A stretch of 64,000 bases of DNA from NCBI RefSeq assembly GCF_003589595.1, contig NW_020653200.1, positions 1,434,665 to 1,498,664 on the forward strand, in the 5' to 3' direction. Made by a program: the position numbers and the translations under genes. Of the stretch, positions 47,850-58,800 are shown in pieces. Below the pieces are notes generated by a model, which had not been told where the DNA came from, made no database searches, and was given only the letters and a program-made list of their open reading frames with translations. How positions within the stretch are numbered: the stretch's first letter is position 1; every line of letters begins with the position of its first letter. This DNA comes from Hyposmocoma kahamanoa. Its lineage: Eukaryota > Arthropoda > Insecta > Lepidoptera > Cosmopterigidae.

Positions 47850-48560
47850 TTAGTAGCAATAGAGCTCCACGTGAAAGAGTTCGCCTAGGGGAGTACTGCC
47901 ACCTAGTCTATTCTGCCGTCAAGCGTTCCGGTTTTGAAAAAAAAATTGCACTATTATAAAAGTGTTAAAGGACTCCTTTATTTGTGGATCGATTTATCTA
48001 CTGAGCTAAAGCTTACGTCTAAAAATTTCTAGAATTATAGGGTATACGAGAGTACCCATTGAACAATTTTTTTTTAATTTTAATAGAAATTGCCTAAAAA
48101 CGTAATTTAAACTATAAATATAAAGGATACTGTGTTCGACGAAACGTGTATTGTCGTGTCTTAGACTATTTTTTTCCATTCTATAAGGTCGTGATTGACA
48201 TGATTTGACATTTTACCTCAAAATTGTATTGGAAGTATGGTTGACTTTTTTGAAAAGGGAGTATTAATAGAGCTCCTTGTGAAAGAATTCATCCAGGGAA
48301 GTACTGCCACCTTACCTATTTCTGCCGCCAAGCAGTAATGTCAGCATTACTTTGTTCCTGGTTGGAAGGGTAAGGGTGCTGTTGACATTACTGGCACATG
48401 GGATTTGTCAACATGTCTCAGGGTGACGGGCGCTGTGGCACTGCCGCTTACATCTTTACTGTTTAAAGCTCTGAGCGGCACTACAACTGTTATGGACAAG
48501 CGTGTCGCTTACCATCAAGCGCACGACTTGTTCGTCACGTCACTTGGTATTATTAAAAAA
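47850..48560 (+). repeat. R1 fragment followed by a long R1 copy
   Basis: A 5' R1 piece at 47850-47945 ('agagctccacgtgaaagagt') is joined to the 5' extension (47945-48260) and full core (48262-48560) of a second copy, so core-start, extension, core occur in that order. Confidence 0.7.
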
Positions 48561-48753
48561 ATAGTCGAGCAAAAACTATTATTATTAAACTTTTGCTTTA
48601 CTATTATTTTATTGAAAGGAATTTCAGGCCATAGTCATCGTCAATTTGGAATATTTTCGATTTAAGTTAGTGACGCAGTAATTAGGTATATAAAAAATTA
48701 AGTAGTGTGTAATTTAAACGTTGTTCGTAGTACAATTAAATTTGTTTCACCAG

Positions 48754-48961
48754 CATACGACGGTGATGGAATTTAACCACGGTTACAACCCTCCCGAGGA
48801 ATTCGATGAAATGAAATTCTATCCCTCGTGGGAAACTTTGCGGGCTGGACATAATACCATCTGCAAGTCTGATGACAAATTGGAGTACTCGCTCAGAGAA
48901 ATCCAAAATGAGAGACATATTGACATCGCACATTATTTAGAACTTCAGCGGCTTAGCCAGA
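48754..48961 (+). CDS. CFAP70-like gene, exon d (208 bp)
   Basis: Acceptor 'atttgtttcaccag', donor AGA|gttagt. Encodes 69 codons plus one base: HTTVMEFNHGYNPPEEFDEM, KFYPSWETLRAGHNTICKSD, DKLEYSLREIQNERHIDIAH, YLELQRLSQ. Begins in phase 0 as required by exon c. If the donor were ignored the frame would stop two codons later, so a splice here is needed. Charged, probably the linker before the conserved IW block in the next exon. Confidence 0.68.
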
Positions 48962-49083
48962 GTTAGTCAACCTACTATTTCTTTTCATTCTGTAGTTTAA
49001 ATGTCAGAGATGCTATAGGTATACGAAATGAAATATAAGATAAAACTAAATACTTCACATTCAAGAGTTTTATCGACTTGTAG

Positions 49084-49260
49084 ACGCGGTGATCTGGGGT
49101 TCTTTCTATCGAACTCTGTTAATGGACCAGGAAGATAAATGGCTACTCAAGCACCTGTGCCACTGGCGTTGGCCGCTCGAGCTGCACTTCGTCCGAGAGG
49201 ACGCCGAGAGCTGCAGCTACATGGCTTTTATCAACTTATTCGATTTCCTCAATGCTGGAG
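49084..49260 (+). CDS. CFAP70-like gene, exon e (177 bp)
   Basis: Acceptor 'tcgacttgtag', donor GAG|gtgcac. After the split Asn codon it reads AVIWGSFYRTLLMDQEDKWL, LKHLCHWRWPLELHFVREDA and ESCSYMAFINLFDFLNAG. The blocks VIWxxxYR, WRWPLEL and YMAFINLFDFL align with the IIWDLES..., LWPVEI and YVNMVPLLYPG blocks of CFAP70. The intron before it is only 122 bp. Ends in phase 1. Confidence 0.72.
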
Positions 49261-49314
49261 GTGCACTCTGCTTAACCAATTACTTTCTTAAATAATGCCC
49301 CTTTGTTCAACTAC

Positions 49315-49842
49315 AATTGGACGTAGTTAACAAAATGGCTCCAGTGCATATCCAGTCGCTTTCGGGATATGGCACTCCAGTGCACATCCAGTCGCTTTCA
49401 AGATATGGCAGTTTAAAAGTATTTCTCACTCTTGTTTTATTTTCTAAACTATTAATGTCATGTAACTCCAGAGATATTTATTTATGTTTATATGTTGGAT
49501 TTTTTTTTGCTGATCTATGAGGTTAGACTTTAGGAACCGTTTGGTGCATATCGACTGTGAACTGGCAATTATCTCAATTTTGACACCTTTACAGTTGAAG
49601 ATAAAAATTGTTTACGTCATTTATATAGCATCTGATTTATTTAAAAAAAACGTAGTTTTTGAATATTTTTATTACACATGTATGTGTGTACATTATGTTT
49701 TTTTTTTTAATAAACCAGATGCTTGTTAAATGATTTTTTCTTCATCCTGTAAAGATAGTACCGGTTGTCAGTACACGGTCGACAAAACAAATTGTTTGAT
49801 AATTTTGTGGATTGGATCCTTTTTGCTTAACTACGTCCAATT
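49315..49842. mobile_element. Inverted-repeat element in intron e-f
   Basis: AATTGGACGTAGTTAA (with CAAAA after it) at 49315-49335 is mirrored by TTTTGCTTAACTACGTCCAA at 49821-49840. One base differs in length between arms. No coding. Contains a 36-37 bp tandem pair at 49338-49412. Confidence 0.5.
49338..49412 (+). repeat. Two-copy minisatellite
   Basis: 'ctccagtgcatatccagtcg' followed by 'ctttcgggatatgg' is repeated immediately with two changes. Confidence 0.75.
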
Positions 49843-50349
49843 AAAAAAAACTTGCTTAAATCGGTCATTATAAATAAAATACACATTTAACGTAAAAAAT
49901 GTAAATATGTAATGTATATGCATATATACAGGGTTATTTGTAAAATAGTAACAACCTCCCAGGACTATGCCACTGACGTCATAACCAACAACGTTTGTTC
50001 TAAGACTTAATAATTCATCAGATTTTACTTTCGTACATAAATAAAAATATTTAAATAGATACAGATCTAAAATATTTCGTCGCCTTACTTTCTCAAACTC
50101 GTATCTTAAAGCACAAATTTACCGAAATGACGGCAAAAATGGATTGTATAGGCAAATTTTGCAGGCCGATTTCCCATCACATTTTCTTCATGTTCGCTCA
50201 CTGGCTTTCATCCATTCTTAAAGTAATGTGTCTAAATTAACACCCTTGATAAGAAATTTAAAATGAATAGAAATGTTTGCCATCTCCTGAATAATCACTC
50301 TTTATAACATACGAGTTTCAGAAAATAAGGCGTCAAATTGTGTGATGAA

Positions 50350-50543
50350 CATTGACTTACAATTATATGGACGTCGGGTCCGCGCTAAAAAGTGTTCGCA
50401 CTTGTAAGGCGCTAAAATCGTATACAGAGCGCCAAACTCCGCTTTAGTCTTCATTTGTTTGACTGACAGCGCGATACTGCGATGACATTACAATTTAAAT
50501 TTCGAATAGGTTGACTTGGGACATTTTTTTCGTGGTTTTTGTA
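50350..50543. mobile_element. MITE family M2, right-truncated copy
   Basis: Begins CATTGACTTACAATTATATG and matches 22430-22623 almost throughout, then breaks off at 'cgtggtttttgta' without the right inverted repeat. No target duplication can be defined. Confidence 0.85.
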
Positions 50544-50811
50544 AAAGTATCTATGTGAATAAATATATGTAGTGATAATATAGGTAGTTATGGTATATTT
50601 GTGTACGTATATACTGTTATTTTTGAATATAAGAAAAGTATTACACATTTCCGAATGTGTCATTTATAGTACGAGCTGCCGCGTCGTATATTTGTTTTCG
50701 TTTGTACTTTTTATTGACCGCATAGTGTTATTACACTTCTCCTATAGTTTAACCCACTAAAGCCCCATACATCAAATGTACATAAATTTTGAATTCTATA
50801 TTATCTTAGAG

Positions 50812-51050
50812 CGGTTACACACGGTGACTTTAAAGCTCGATGCAGTCGCTAATTTATACTGGCGCGCGATTTTAAGCAGCGAAGCAAGGCATCGATACGA
50901 ACGCGCGATTGCATCGCTACACTTGAGATTGCATCAATGTAGTCGCGCGTTTGCATCGATGCAATCGCCTACAAACCGCAAGTGTAGCGATGCAATCGCG
51001 CGTTTCACGAACGCACCTTTTACATCGCTGCTAAAAGTTGGCATGTGTTA
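50812..51050. repeat. P1 palindromic repeat
   Basis: Left end 'agcggttacacacggtgac', then repeated 'gatgcaatcgcgcg', 'gcatcgatgcaatcgcc' and 'caagtgtagcgatgcaatcg' words; the right end is degenerate. Confidence 0.65.
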
Positions 51051-52619
51051 TAAAACTTTTAAAATATCTAGAAAAATACATTTTTCATACAAAACTGAGG
51101 GCATAGGGGCCTGAAGCATGTAATTATATTTATTCTATTATAATTTGAAGCATTCCTACATGCAATCGAACACTGACGGCTGTCCTTGACTTAAGCATGC
51201 CATCGCGCTGGCGCCTGGCCTCTCTTCAAGTCTTTGCCTCTTGTCGCCCCGCATAAGCGTATAGTCGCACTCGGCGTCAGGCATTCCGGAGGCTGCCGGC
51301 TCGGCATCCATAAGCACACCGCAGCTTTATTTTGCAAACTACGATCATAACACTACTACTTGGTACTTGGTACTTGGTGCAACGGGCTGGTGTTCGCAAC
51401 TCGACGTCAAGGCGCCTATTTTGCGTGTGGCATAATACTACTAACTACTATAATGTCATGTATTACTAGTCGTCACCTAAAAATCCCTTGACGTCCAGTC
51501 TCGTCAAGTAAAGTTAGTCGGGCCTAAGCTTCAATTATTTAAGTTTCTCAATAAGTGAATTTGTAATTGTAATGAGAAATAAATATTCTTTAACCATAAA
51601 CTCTTCGATTGCCTTGCAACAGTGGATAAAATCATTTGCGCGGTGCCACTTCAATTGCATGACTCTACGGTCATGATAGCGAACACAAACTATCCCTACC
51701 TCATCAATCCAGCTGAGAGGAGTGGTGATCATAAGAAGAAAAAACTAGGGTACGTTGTAGGAGATATTCCGTTGTAACTTAGTAAAGAGAAACGTCTCGA
51801 GAAATGCATACAGTGCAACAATTTTCTCAATATCCCTCGGCGATCTTCGGATTTGCGAATGCACTTGAATACAAATTTCCATGTCATAGTAATTTTTAGT
51901 TTTGTTTTCATTAGATTTCGTCTGTAGTAATTAGCATTAAGAATCATGTATTTCGTTGTTGTTTTATTTTATGTCCATGTGAATTTTATAGAACCATAAA
52001 ACTATTTTCCTTTTTATAATAACATTTACTCCTAAACAACAAACCAAGCCAGTTTCCGAAAATATAGACAAAACAAAGAGTTGTAGGCGTGCGCCCACAA
52101 ATACACGCACACACATCCACAAATGTGTTACACGAAAACACTTTCTTTTGGTGTTATAGCAATTAACCGTCAGCAGTTTAAGAGTTACAATAACGTTATC
52201 GGATCGGTATCTTCAGATCATTGACATTTAAAGCTTTAATTTGCTGTCGTGAAATAAGCATAAAAATTAGATCAAAGCAGGATAACCTAAATAAAAAATC
52301 TACCAGAATAAATCTACAAGAATGGATTTAATCTTTTTACCTTCATATTTCGGAAATTCGGCATCGGCTCGCACTATCTCTCACATCTGCATTTAAATTA
52401 TCACTACAAATATATTATAATGTACGTACCATTTTATTTCGTGCTAGTCCCCAGACAGCATTTAAATATTTCATAGAATAAAATCTGTTCAAACGTATGC
52501 AGTGTTTTTTTTAAATAAAGTAAAAAAACATTATGCATGTATATTTTTTTACTTATTTTACATACTATCGTTTGACAGTGCGGACACGCCAGTGGAATTA
52601 CCTTCAGTTGTTTTGATAT
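51051..52619. other. Intronic, nothing assigned
   Basis: A GC-rich patch at 51175-51320 has no splice-bounded frame. A three-copy 'acttggt' run occurs at 51359-51379. The rest is AT-rich. Confidence 0.4.
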
Positions 52620-55530
52620 TTGGGGGTTGATGTTGCTCGCTTCCGTAGGTTTACCCTTGAGACCCTACAAGTAACCCCTGGGTGGTGCTAAAGAGCAACA
52701 ACTACCGGTGGTAGGCTTCGGCTGTGGCTGGTAACCACCCTCCCGACGCAGTCGAGTCGCCAAATGGTTTATCCGTGTTCCGGCTCGTGTTCGGGAGTTG
52801 CTATTAGGAGGTCGGGTCTGAACAGTTGCATTGCGTCCAACGACGAGTAGTAGCTGCTTGTACTGCCACACTGAGCACTCGGTTCAGGAGGCTAGCGGGA
52901 TCTGAAGCACGGTGCACCGCTGGCCGACCGTGCGAAGTTGGGGGCCCAAGTAGCGGGAAAGCCACCCGTGAAAGGATGCCCCGCCACCCAATAAAAATCC
53001 CGGAATGCTACACCTTGCCGGTTGGCGACCGCAGGGGAGGACCAGGAGGCCATCTCCGAGGGGGTTCGGGCGTACCCGCGGTCTACAAACCGATTTTACC
53101 CTCGTGTGGCAGTGTGAGTTTGCTGCTTGGTTGGACGACGCAATGCCTCGTTCAACTGCCTTCCGCCTGCCTATTCGCTTCTCCAATTTAAAATTATGAG
53201 TCACAAAAAGGAATACATTTTTCACAGCGATTGCACGTCCTCCCATTAAAAGTGCACCTCACCAACATCAGAGAGCTACACTCAAATATCGAAGCAGTCC
53301 ACCACCACCTGGAAACCGATAAACCGCAGCTGTTGTTCCTCATCGAGACGCAGATCAGTTGTCCGACTGATACGGCATACCTCAGCTACCCAGGGTACTA
53401 CCCTGGCTACTCTGGAGCACAGGTTCCTACCTCGTGCCGGAGTATGTGTGTACGTTCGTCATGACATCGGTGTCAAGCGTCTCAACCTTGAGGCACCGAG
53501 TTTTTCTATTTTGTGGCTTCTGGTTGACACAGGAGTAGTATACTGCTGTGTCTACCGCTCGCTCAGTGGAGATCAAGAGACAACCAAGCTGTTCCAACAT
53601 CTGAGCGAGACGTCTGATGAGGCTCAGCTCAGGTATCCAGCGGCCCAACTAGTCATTCTGGGGGACTTACCATCAAGAATGGTTGTTCCCATACCAGATG
53701 ACCGATCATGCTGGGACGCGAAAACTTGCGTTATAGCTAAGCCTTTCCCAGCTTGTCAGTGGCGCCACAAGGATCCCAGATGTAGAGTCTCATACGGCTA
53801 TTTGCTTGGACCTACTGCTAACGACTGACCCAGACCTATACTCGGTGGTTATGGATGCACCATTGGGTACCTCTGACTACAGTCTGGTGAAGGCTGTATC
53901 CTTATACTCCCCACCCGATCAGGGCCCAAGTGTAGAGATACTGGTTAGAAGATTGGGACGAAATGCGCCATATTTTTTTTGCGTCATATCCCTGGCAGGC
54001 TTGCTTTACTTCAGGAGATTCGTCGAGCTGTGCTGATGCTGTAGTTGAGGTCTTGCGATTGGGCATGGAGTATTATATACCATAATTCGATATACCCAGT
54101 GGACCCCAAGCTCGTCCATGGTTTAACGCTGACTGTAGTCGTACTGAAGCTCAAAAATAGTCTGCTTACCAAGCTTGGCCAGAAGCTCGACTATGCAAAA
54201 CTCCGAATACTCGGAATCTGGAGAAAGCCTTTAATAAAGCCGCCAAGAACAGCAAATGTGTTGTACGCTGGGCCAAGTTCGACCATGTGTGCCGCATAGG
54301 GGACAAGCTTGCCTCTTTTCCAGCAGGCAGCAAGTTCTTTTGATCCCTGTCCAAAGCCACTCATTATCATTTCTGCTGAGGCCAGAAGGATCGCTGGCCC
54401 ATACTGCGGAAGAGAAACCGAATCTCTTCGCCTCACTCTTTGCAGAAGTTCGCGTCTGAATACCGCAGGATACCTACCACCTTCTTTACCTCTGACTGGA
54501 TGCACTATGGCGCCAGTTTGCATACGCCAAAAAGTGGTACTTAGAACTCTGCAAGGTCTAGACGTGCATAAAGCTAGCGGGCCAAATGAAATTCCAGCAA
54601 TAGTCCTGCGTAACTATGCGCCTGAGTTGTCTCCTATTCTCACGTGCCTATATCGCCTATCGCTTGAGACTGGTGTATTTCCCAGGTCGTGGAAGCTTGC
54701 AAATGTGAAACCAGTGCCTAAAAAAGGAAGCAGAGCTGACCCTATCAACTATAGACCTATCTCAGTCACTTCGATACTCTGCAAGACTATGGAACGTGTA
54801 CTTAACAACAGTCTCCTGTCATATCTTCAAGACAACGATCTGATCGCCAATACGGATTCGGAAGAGGCGATCTACTAGAGATCTTCTTGTGTATGCTCTT
54901 CTTATGGAGCGAGGCTATAGAAGAGCATGGCGAAGACATTGCAGTGTCTTTAGGCTTTTTTGTAAGGCCTTTGACAGGGTCTGGCATGCAAGTCTTTTAA
55001 GCAAGCTTCCCTCTTATGGGCTTTCCAATGACCTTTGCAATTGGATTTCGGATTATTTGAGTGAACGTTCGATTCAAGTGGTCTTAGAAGGCTACTCTTC
55101 CGAACATAGGGCGATAGATGCCTCGGTTCGAGTTCGGTTCGGGAGTTCGACTCGGAACTAGTAGAGGCGAAGCTGCAGAGCCTTGAACATCGCCGTAGAG
55201 TTGCCAGCTTATCGGTAGTCAATAGGATATACCACGGAGATTGTGCGATGGAACTGCATAATTTGATTCCGCCTTCCCCTTTCCATCGTCGTCGGGAGAC
55301 TAGACGTGGGCGGGGGTTTATATTTCCCGGATTCGCACGATGCGTTTTGCTTCATTTTGTTCTTTTCTCCTTTTTTTTGCTCCTTGGATTCCCTGCCTGC
55401 AAACTTGTTCCCCGAACGCTATAACTTGAACCTTTTCAAGGCGAGAGTGAATAGGCATTATTTAGGTGTGCATGCTACATCCTCGACCTCATCGTCACGT
55501 TCCATCAGGTGAGATGGAGGTCTTTCTACC
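52620..55530 (+). mobile_element. Broken Jockey/CR1-like LINE with an internal deletion
   Basis: A GC-rich block in an AT-rich intron. It starts with a leader/ORF1-like region (52620-53230, no clear domain), then an endonuclease, a reverse transcriptase lacking its catalytic core, and a C-terminal tail ending near 'catcaggtgagatggaggtc' (55505-55525). No poly-A and no clear target duplication. Numerous stops and shifts. Confidence 0.8.
53231..55500 (+). pseudogene. LINE endonuclease/reverse transcriptase, frameshifted, FADD region deleted
   Basis: Blocks in order: endonuclease start NIRELHSNIEAVHHHLETDK with IETQI (53240-53420); YVRHDIGVKRLNLEAPSFS and GDLPS in place of the usual GDFN (53448-53700); DLLLTTDPDLYSV with SDYSLVK (53800-53900); a linker region (54045-54470); reverse-transcriptase blocks KASGPNEIPAIVLRN, FPRSWKLANVKPVPKKGSRA, NYRPISVTSILCKTMERVL (54540-54860); KAFDRVWHASLLSKLPSYGL and SERSIQVVLEGYSSE (54955-55125). 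Next comes a jump at about 55130-55160 straight to the C-terminal SLEHRRRVASLSV and NLFKARVNRHYLG. The VPQGS and FADD blocks are missing. At least five frame changes. Confidence 0.85.
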
Positions 55531-56644
55531 ATTAGACCCAGTCGATTTAATATTGCATTAAATGAAGTTTACTTGTCTTCAGACCTCAATCACCATTTCC
55601 TGCGTCAGACACGTCAAGTGTCTTCAATGACTCGAGTGTCATGAATGAGAAGGATCCACCTTTTGTCCTGATCGAAGTAACATTGGGCCGGCCTCTAGTC
55701 CCAGAATGCATGCCACCGCTTATTTCCAGGTTACTCTGATTACTAATCTATACATAATTTCGACCAAAACCACTCCATGTAATTTGAAATGATAATGTTT
55801 TATGAATTACCAGCTGCCAACCCACATTAAGACCTATTTATACTTATACAATTTGGGTTGGTTTTACATCTGAAACGCATTTTGCTGAATGTGTGTAATA
55901 CAAAATAAAACAAAATGTAGGCTATACTAATGAATTCTGGAAATAAGGACTATCTTTCAAAATAACACTCGCTTTCAAAATATCTAAAGTAGGTATCCAA
56001 TCGAAATCTCTGTACAAAACAGTTTCATCTTTTCTATTTAATAGCTATGTCTATGATAAGTAGCACTCATTGAAAAAACTCTACTGATTATTATTAACTC
56101 GACAGTCTCGAATTATCAGCCATGCTTCATAGTATGGAAGAAGCAAATCCGCAGAAGCGCGAGTGCGTCGGGCGCGGCCAACTCGAAAGGGATTGGCAGA
56201 CCACAGTACGCCTCGCTGCCAACGTGTTGAAGAGGGTTCCACATCATGGTGAGGTTGCACCAGCAAAGCTAGGATTTAGCGTAAATTGATCACACAACCA
56301 TTCTATACCAAGAGTAAACGGGCTACAATTTTTTTGTACTAATGTGCGAAAAAACTGGAAGTAAACCGGTATTGTAGTCTTTTTATCTGTTTAGTTTTAG
56401 ATGGGAATTCTAAACTTTGTTTTAATTTTTTTAAATAAACCGTTAGTACATTTTCTTTGGTCTTCCGCACTTCTCATGAGCATTCATACCCCGTCCACTG
56501 CAAGTGCGTTAAACAAATTTGAAAGTATCTTGCAGTTAGAATTAAAACACTTAAACAAAAACTAATTGCTCCCGAAATGTTGGTTTTAAAATTTTGTCTC
56601 ATGTCTGAGATTTCCGTAGTCTTAGTGTTTAGTAGAGTATTTAA
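55531..56644. other. Intronic, nothing assigned
   Basis: A short GC-rich stretch at 56095-56265 with a minus-strand 61-codon frame has no recognisable domain. Confidence 0.4.
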
Positions 56645-56936
56645 GATGCACACGTCGTGTTTTATACGCGCCTACGCTGCGCGTTTTCACTAATGCGCGT
56701 TGACGGCGCCATAAACGCGCATCACCTGCGCTTAGGCGTGACGCAGACGCGTTGTAGTGAATCGATTCAAACGCGCGCAAACGTCTCGTTGCAAGCAAGA
56801 AACTCAACTCTACTGAAGTTTACACTTAGATTTCATGTAGTTGCTTCATTACAAAACCCAATTGAAATTAAGAAACGAAACCAAAATTAAAAGTACATCT
56901 TATCAATTGCGCGCGTATAAAATACGCCGTGTTCAT
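56645..56936. mobile_element. CG-rich palindromic MITE
   Basis: Left 'acacgtcgtgttttatacgc' mirrors right 'gcgcgtataaaatacgccgt' followed by gttc. The interior holds further mirrored CG words (ttcactaatgcgcg ... gcgttgtagtgaa). Translating it gives only chance frames. Confidence 0.55.
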
Positions 56937-57737
56937 GGGCTCTTAGTCCTACAGCCAGAAAGGCAAGCATACGTGAAGGGAACCCTAGAATCACTCCTGC
57001 ACTAAACCATTCTTGTAACGCAGTAAGTACTAAGATAAAAAAAATCAGCTTTAACAGAAGCCTGTCACTACTTAGTGTACTCTAGCTAAATTCGATATAA
57101 AGTGTTAACAAAACGGTGGTAGACAACCAATGATGGCACTTGTAAAGAATGTCCTCATGCTCGTGGTAGGAACAAAAGGATAAATATGTCCTCGTGCTCC
57201 TACTAGTGAACTGTCACCTATGTATAAATGTATTTGTCAATGCTAAAATTAGCAGAGATCGGAATTGAGGGACTTAATTTAGCTTAACGAAAGAAAGTCG
57301 TGAACATTCTCTTCTACAAATCCCAAGATCGTAGAAAATTCGTCGAAATCGAAGCTGACCAGATGTGTATATGCGTATTATTTATTGAAATTTGAGGACA
57401 TTGGAAACAAATTATGATTGGTTTCCTATTGCAACAAATTGTTGTCTCAAAAAGTAATATTGTAGTTGTGTTTTTATAGATACCTACGTATTTAATAAAT
57501 ACTTTAGCCATTTAACTCACAAACATTTCACAACCTATGTTTTGGAATGTTTAGAAAATCAACAGTAAAAAAGACATTGATGACGAAATGGGTGTGTCCA
57601 TAGGTACTAAGAAAGTGCATACTGTAAGTAAATTAACTAACTCCCTCAATCCGTTCTCTCATTAGTTAGGCTAACACTGCCCACGGCCTACTCGCATAAC
57701 TGCATGTAAACATAGGCATTTGGGCGTACTTTTTTAT
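56937..57737. other. Intronic, nothing recognised
   Basis: AT-rich; no repeat ends seen. Confidence 0.4.
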
Positions 57738-57975
57738 ATAATATCATGGGACGAACTAGTCGAACAAGCCTGATGATAAGCTAAACGCCTGTCCATACCA
57801 GTTGCTGTGCCACTCGGAGCTTTAAATCTCAATAATCAGGGGCGCTGCAACTACGCCCGTCACCCTGAGACATAAATTGACAAGTCCCGAGTGCCTGCAA
57901 TTTCTCAAGCACCAGTACCCTTCAAAACCGGGACACAGTACATATGACATTACTGCTTGGCGGCAAAAATAAAAT
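57738..57975 (-). repeat. R1 interspersed repeat, reverse copy
   Basis: From 'gggacgaactagtcgaacaa' to 'cattactgcttggcggcaaa', the reverse R1 core without its 5' end. Confidence 0.75.
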
Positions 57976-58189
57976 ATAACTCGTATATAGAAATAATACT
58001 TACCTAGCTAGTTATTACAATGTTGACAATGTGCCTATTGGTACCATATTCCTAATTGTGATACCAATTAATACTTGCAGCTAGACAGTAGGTAATGGTA
58101 GATGCAAAGAAACAAAATTGAAAGGTTTAATTTTATATTACTTTAACTATGTAGATATCTCAGTACCACATTGTGTAACCATACACACA

Positions 58190-58600
58190 GCTACTTTTGG
58201 CAGGATGCAAAAGCGACTCGCCTTTCCGTTGGCGCGGGAGCCCTGACGTAAGCTAGGGCGGCCGGGCGGCGTCGTGGTGAATGTTCACTGATCCCACGGT
58301 GCCGACTCAACCGGCGAGAGGGAAACCCGGGGGGGGGGGGGGTTTAGTGCGTTAGGGCCTCCAGTCTGGAGTGAGAGTCCCCACATAACCCCTGAGTCTC
58401 CCTGGGCTCAGGGGTATCCATAAAGATTTCCCCCCCCCCCGTCAAAAAAAAAAGATGCAAAAGCGATGCTGTCGCTAATCGTCTACTTTACACACACGCG
58501 CGATTTTAAGCAGCGATGCAAACGATGAAAGCGCGACAGCATTGATACAAACGCGTGATTGTATCGCTACACTTGGGATTTTTAGCGATACGGATAATAG
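58190..58600. repeat. P1 repeat copy split by a retroposon
   Basis: P1 words ('gatgcaaaagcgatgctgtc', 'cacacacgcgcgattttaag', 'tgtatcgctacacttggga') continue after the insertion at 58217-58453; only a few P1 bases lie before it. Confidence 0.55.
58217..58453 (+). mobile_element. Short retroposon with poly-A tail and 13-bp target duplication
   Basis: gatgcaaaagcga occurs directly at 58204-58216 and 58454-58466. The 237-bp insert between ends in ten A (58444-58453). It is GC-rich with a G run of about 14 (58329-58342) and a C run near 58430-58440, and has 'cccctgagtctccctgggct'. Poly-A plus a variable-length duplication are hallmarks of LINE-mediated insertion. Probably a 5'-truncated LINE tail or a SINE; family unknown. 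Confidence 0.8.
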
Positions 58601-58800
58601 AATACTTAAGGAGGCCTGATACACGGGTAGGTATAGTAGGGACATGTAAAGAGAGGACTCGTTAGAGGAAAAAGGAATGGTCAAATCGGGAACAAAAGAA
58701 AAAGATGTGATCAAATTCTCACACTAATTTTAAAAAAGGAACGTCATTTGCTTAGTAAGTAGTTCTGAATTCCGAAAAAAGTTTTTATTTAACATTAAAC

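Noticed and set aside
56622..56890. Frames on both strands at 56.6-56.9 kb
   Set aside because: They lie inside the CG-rich palindromic MITE.
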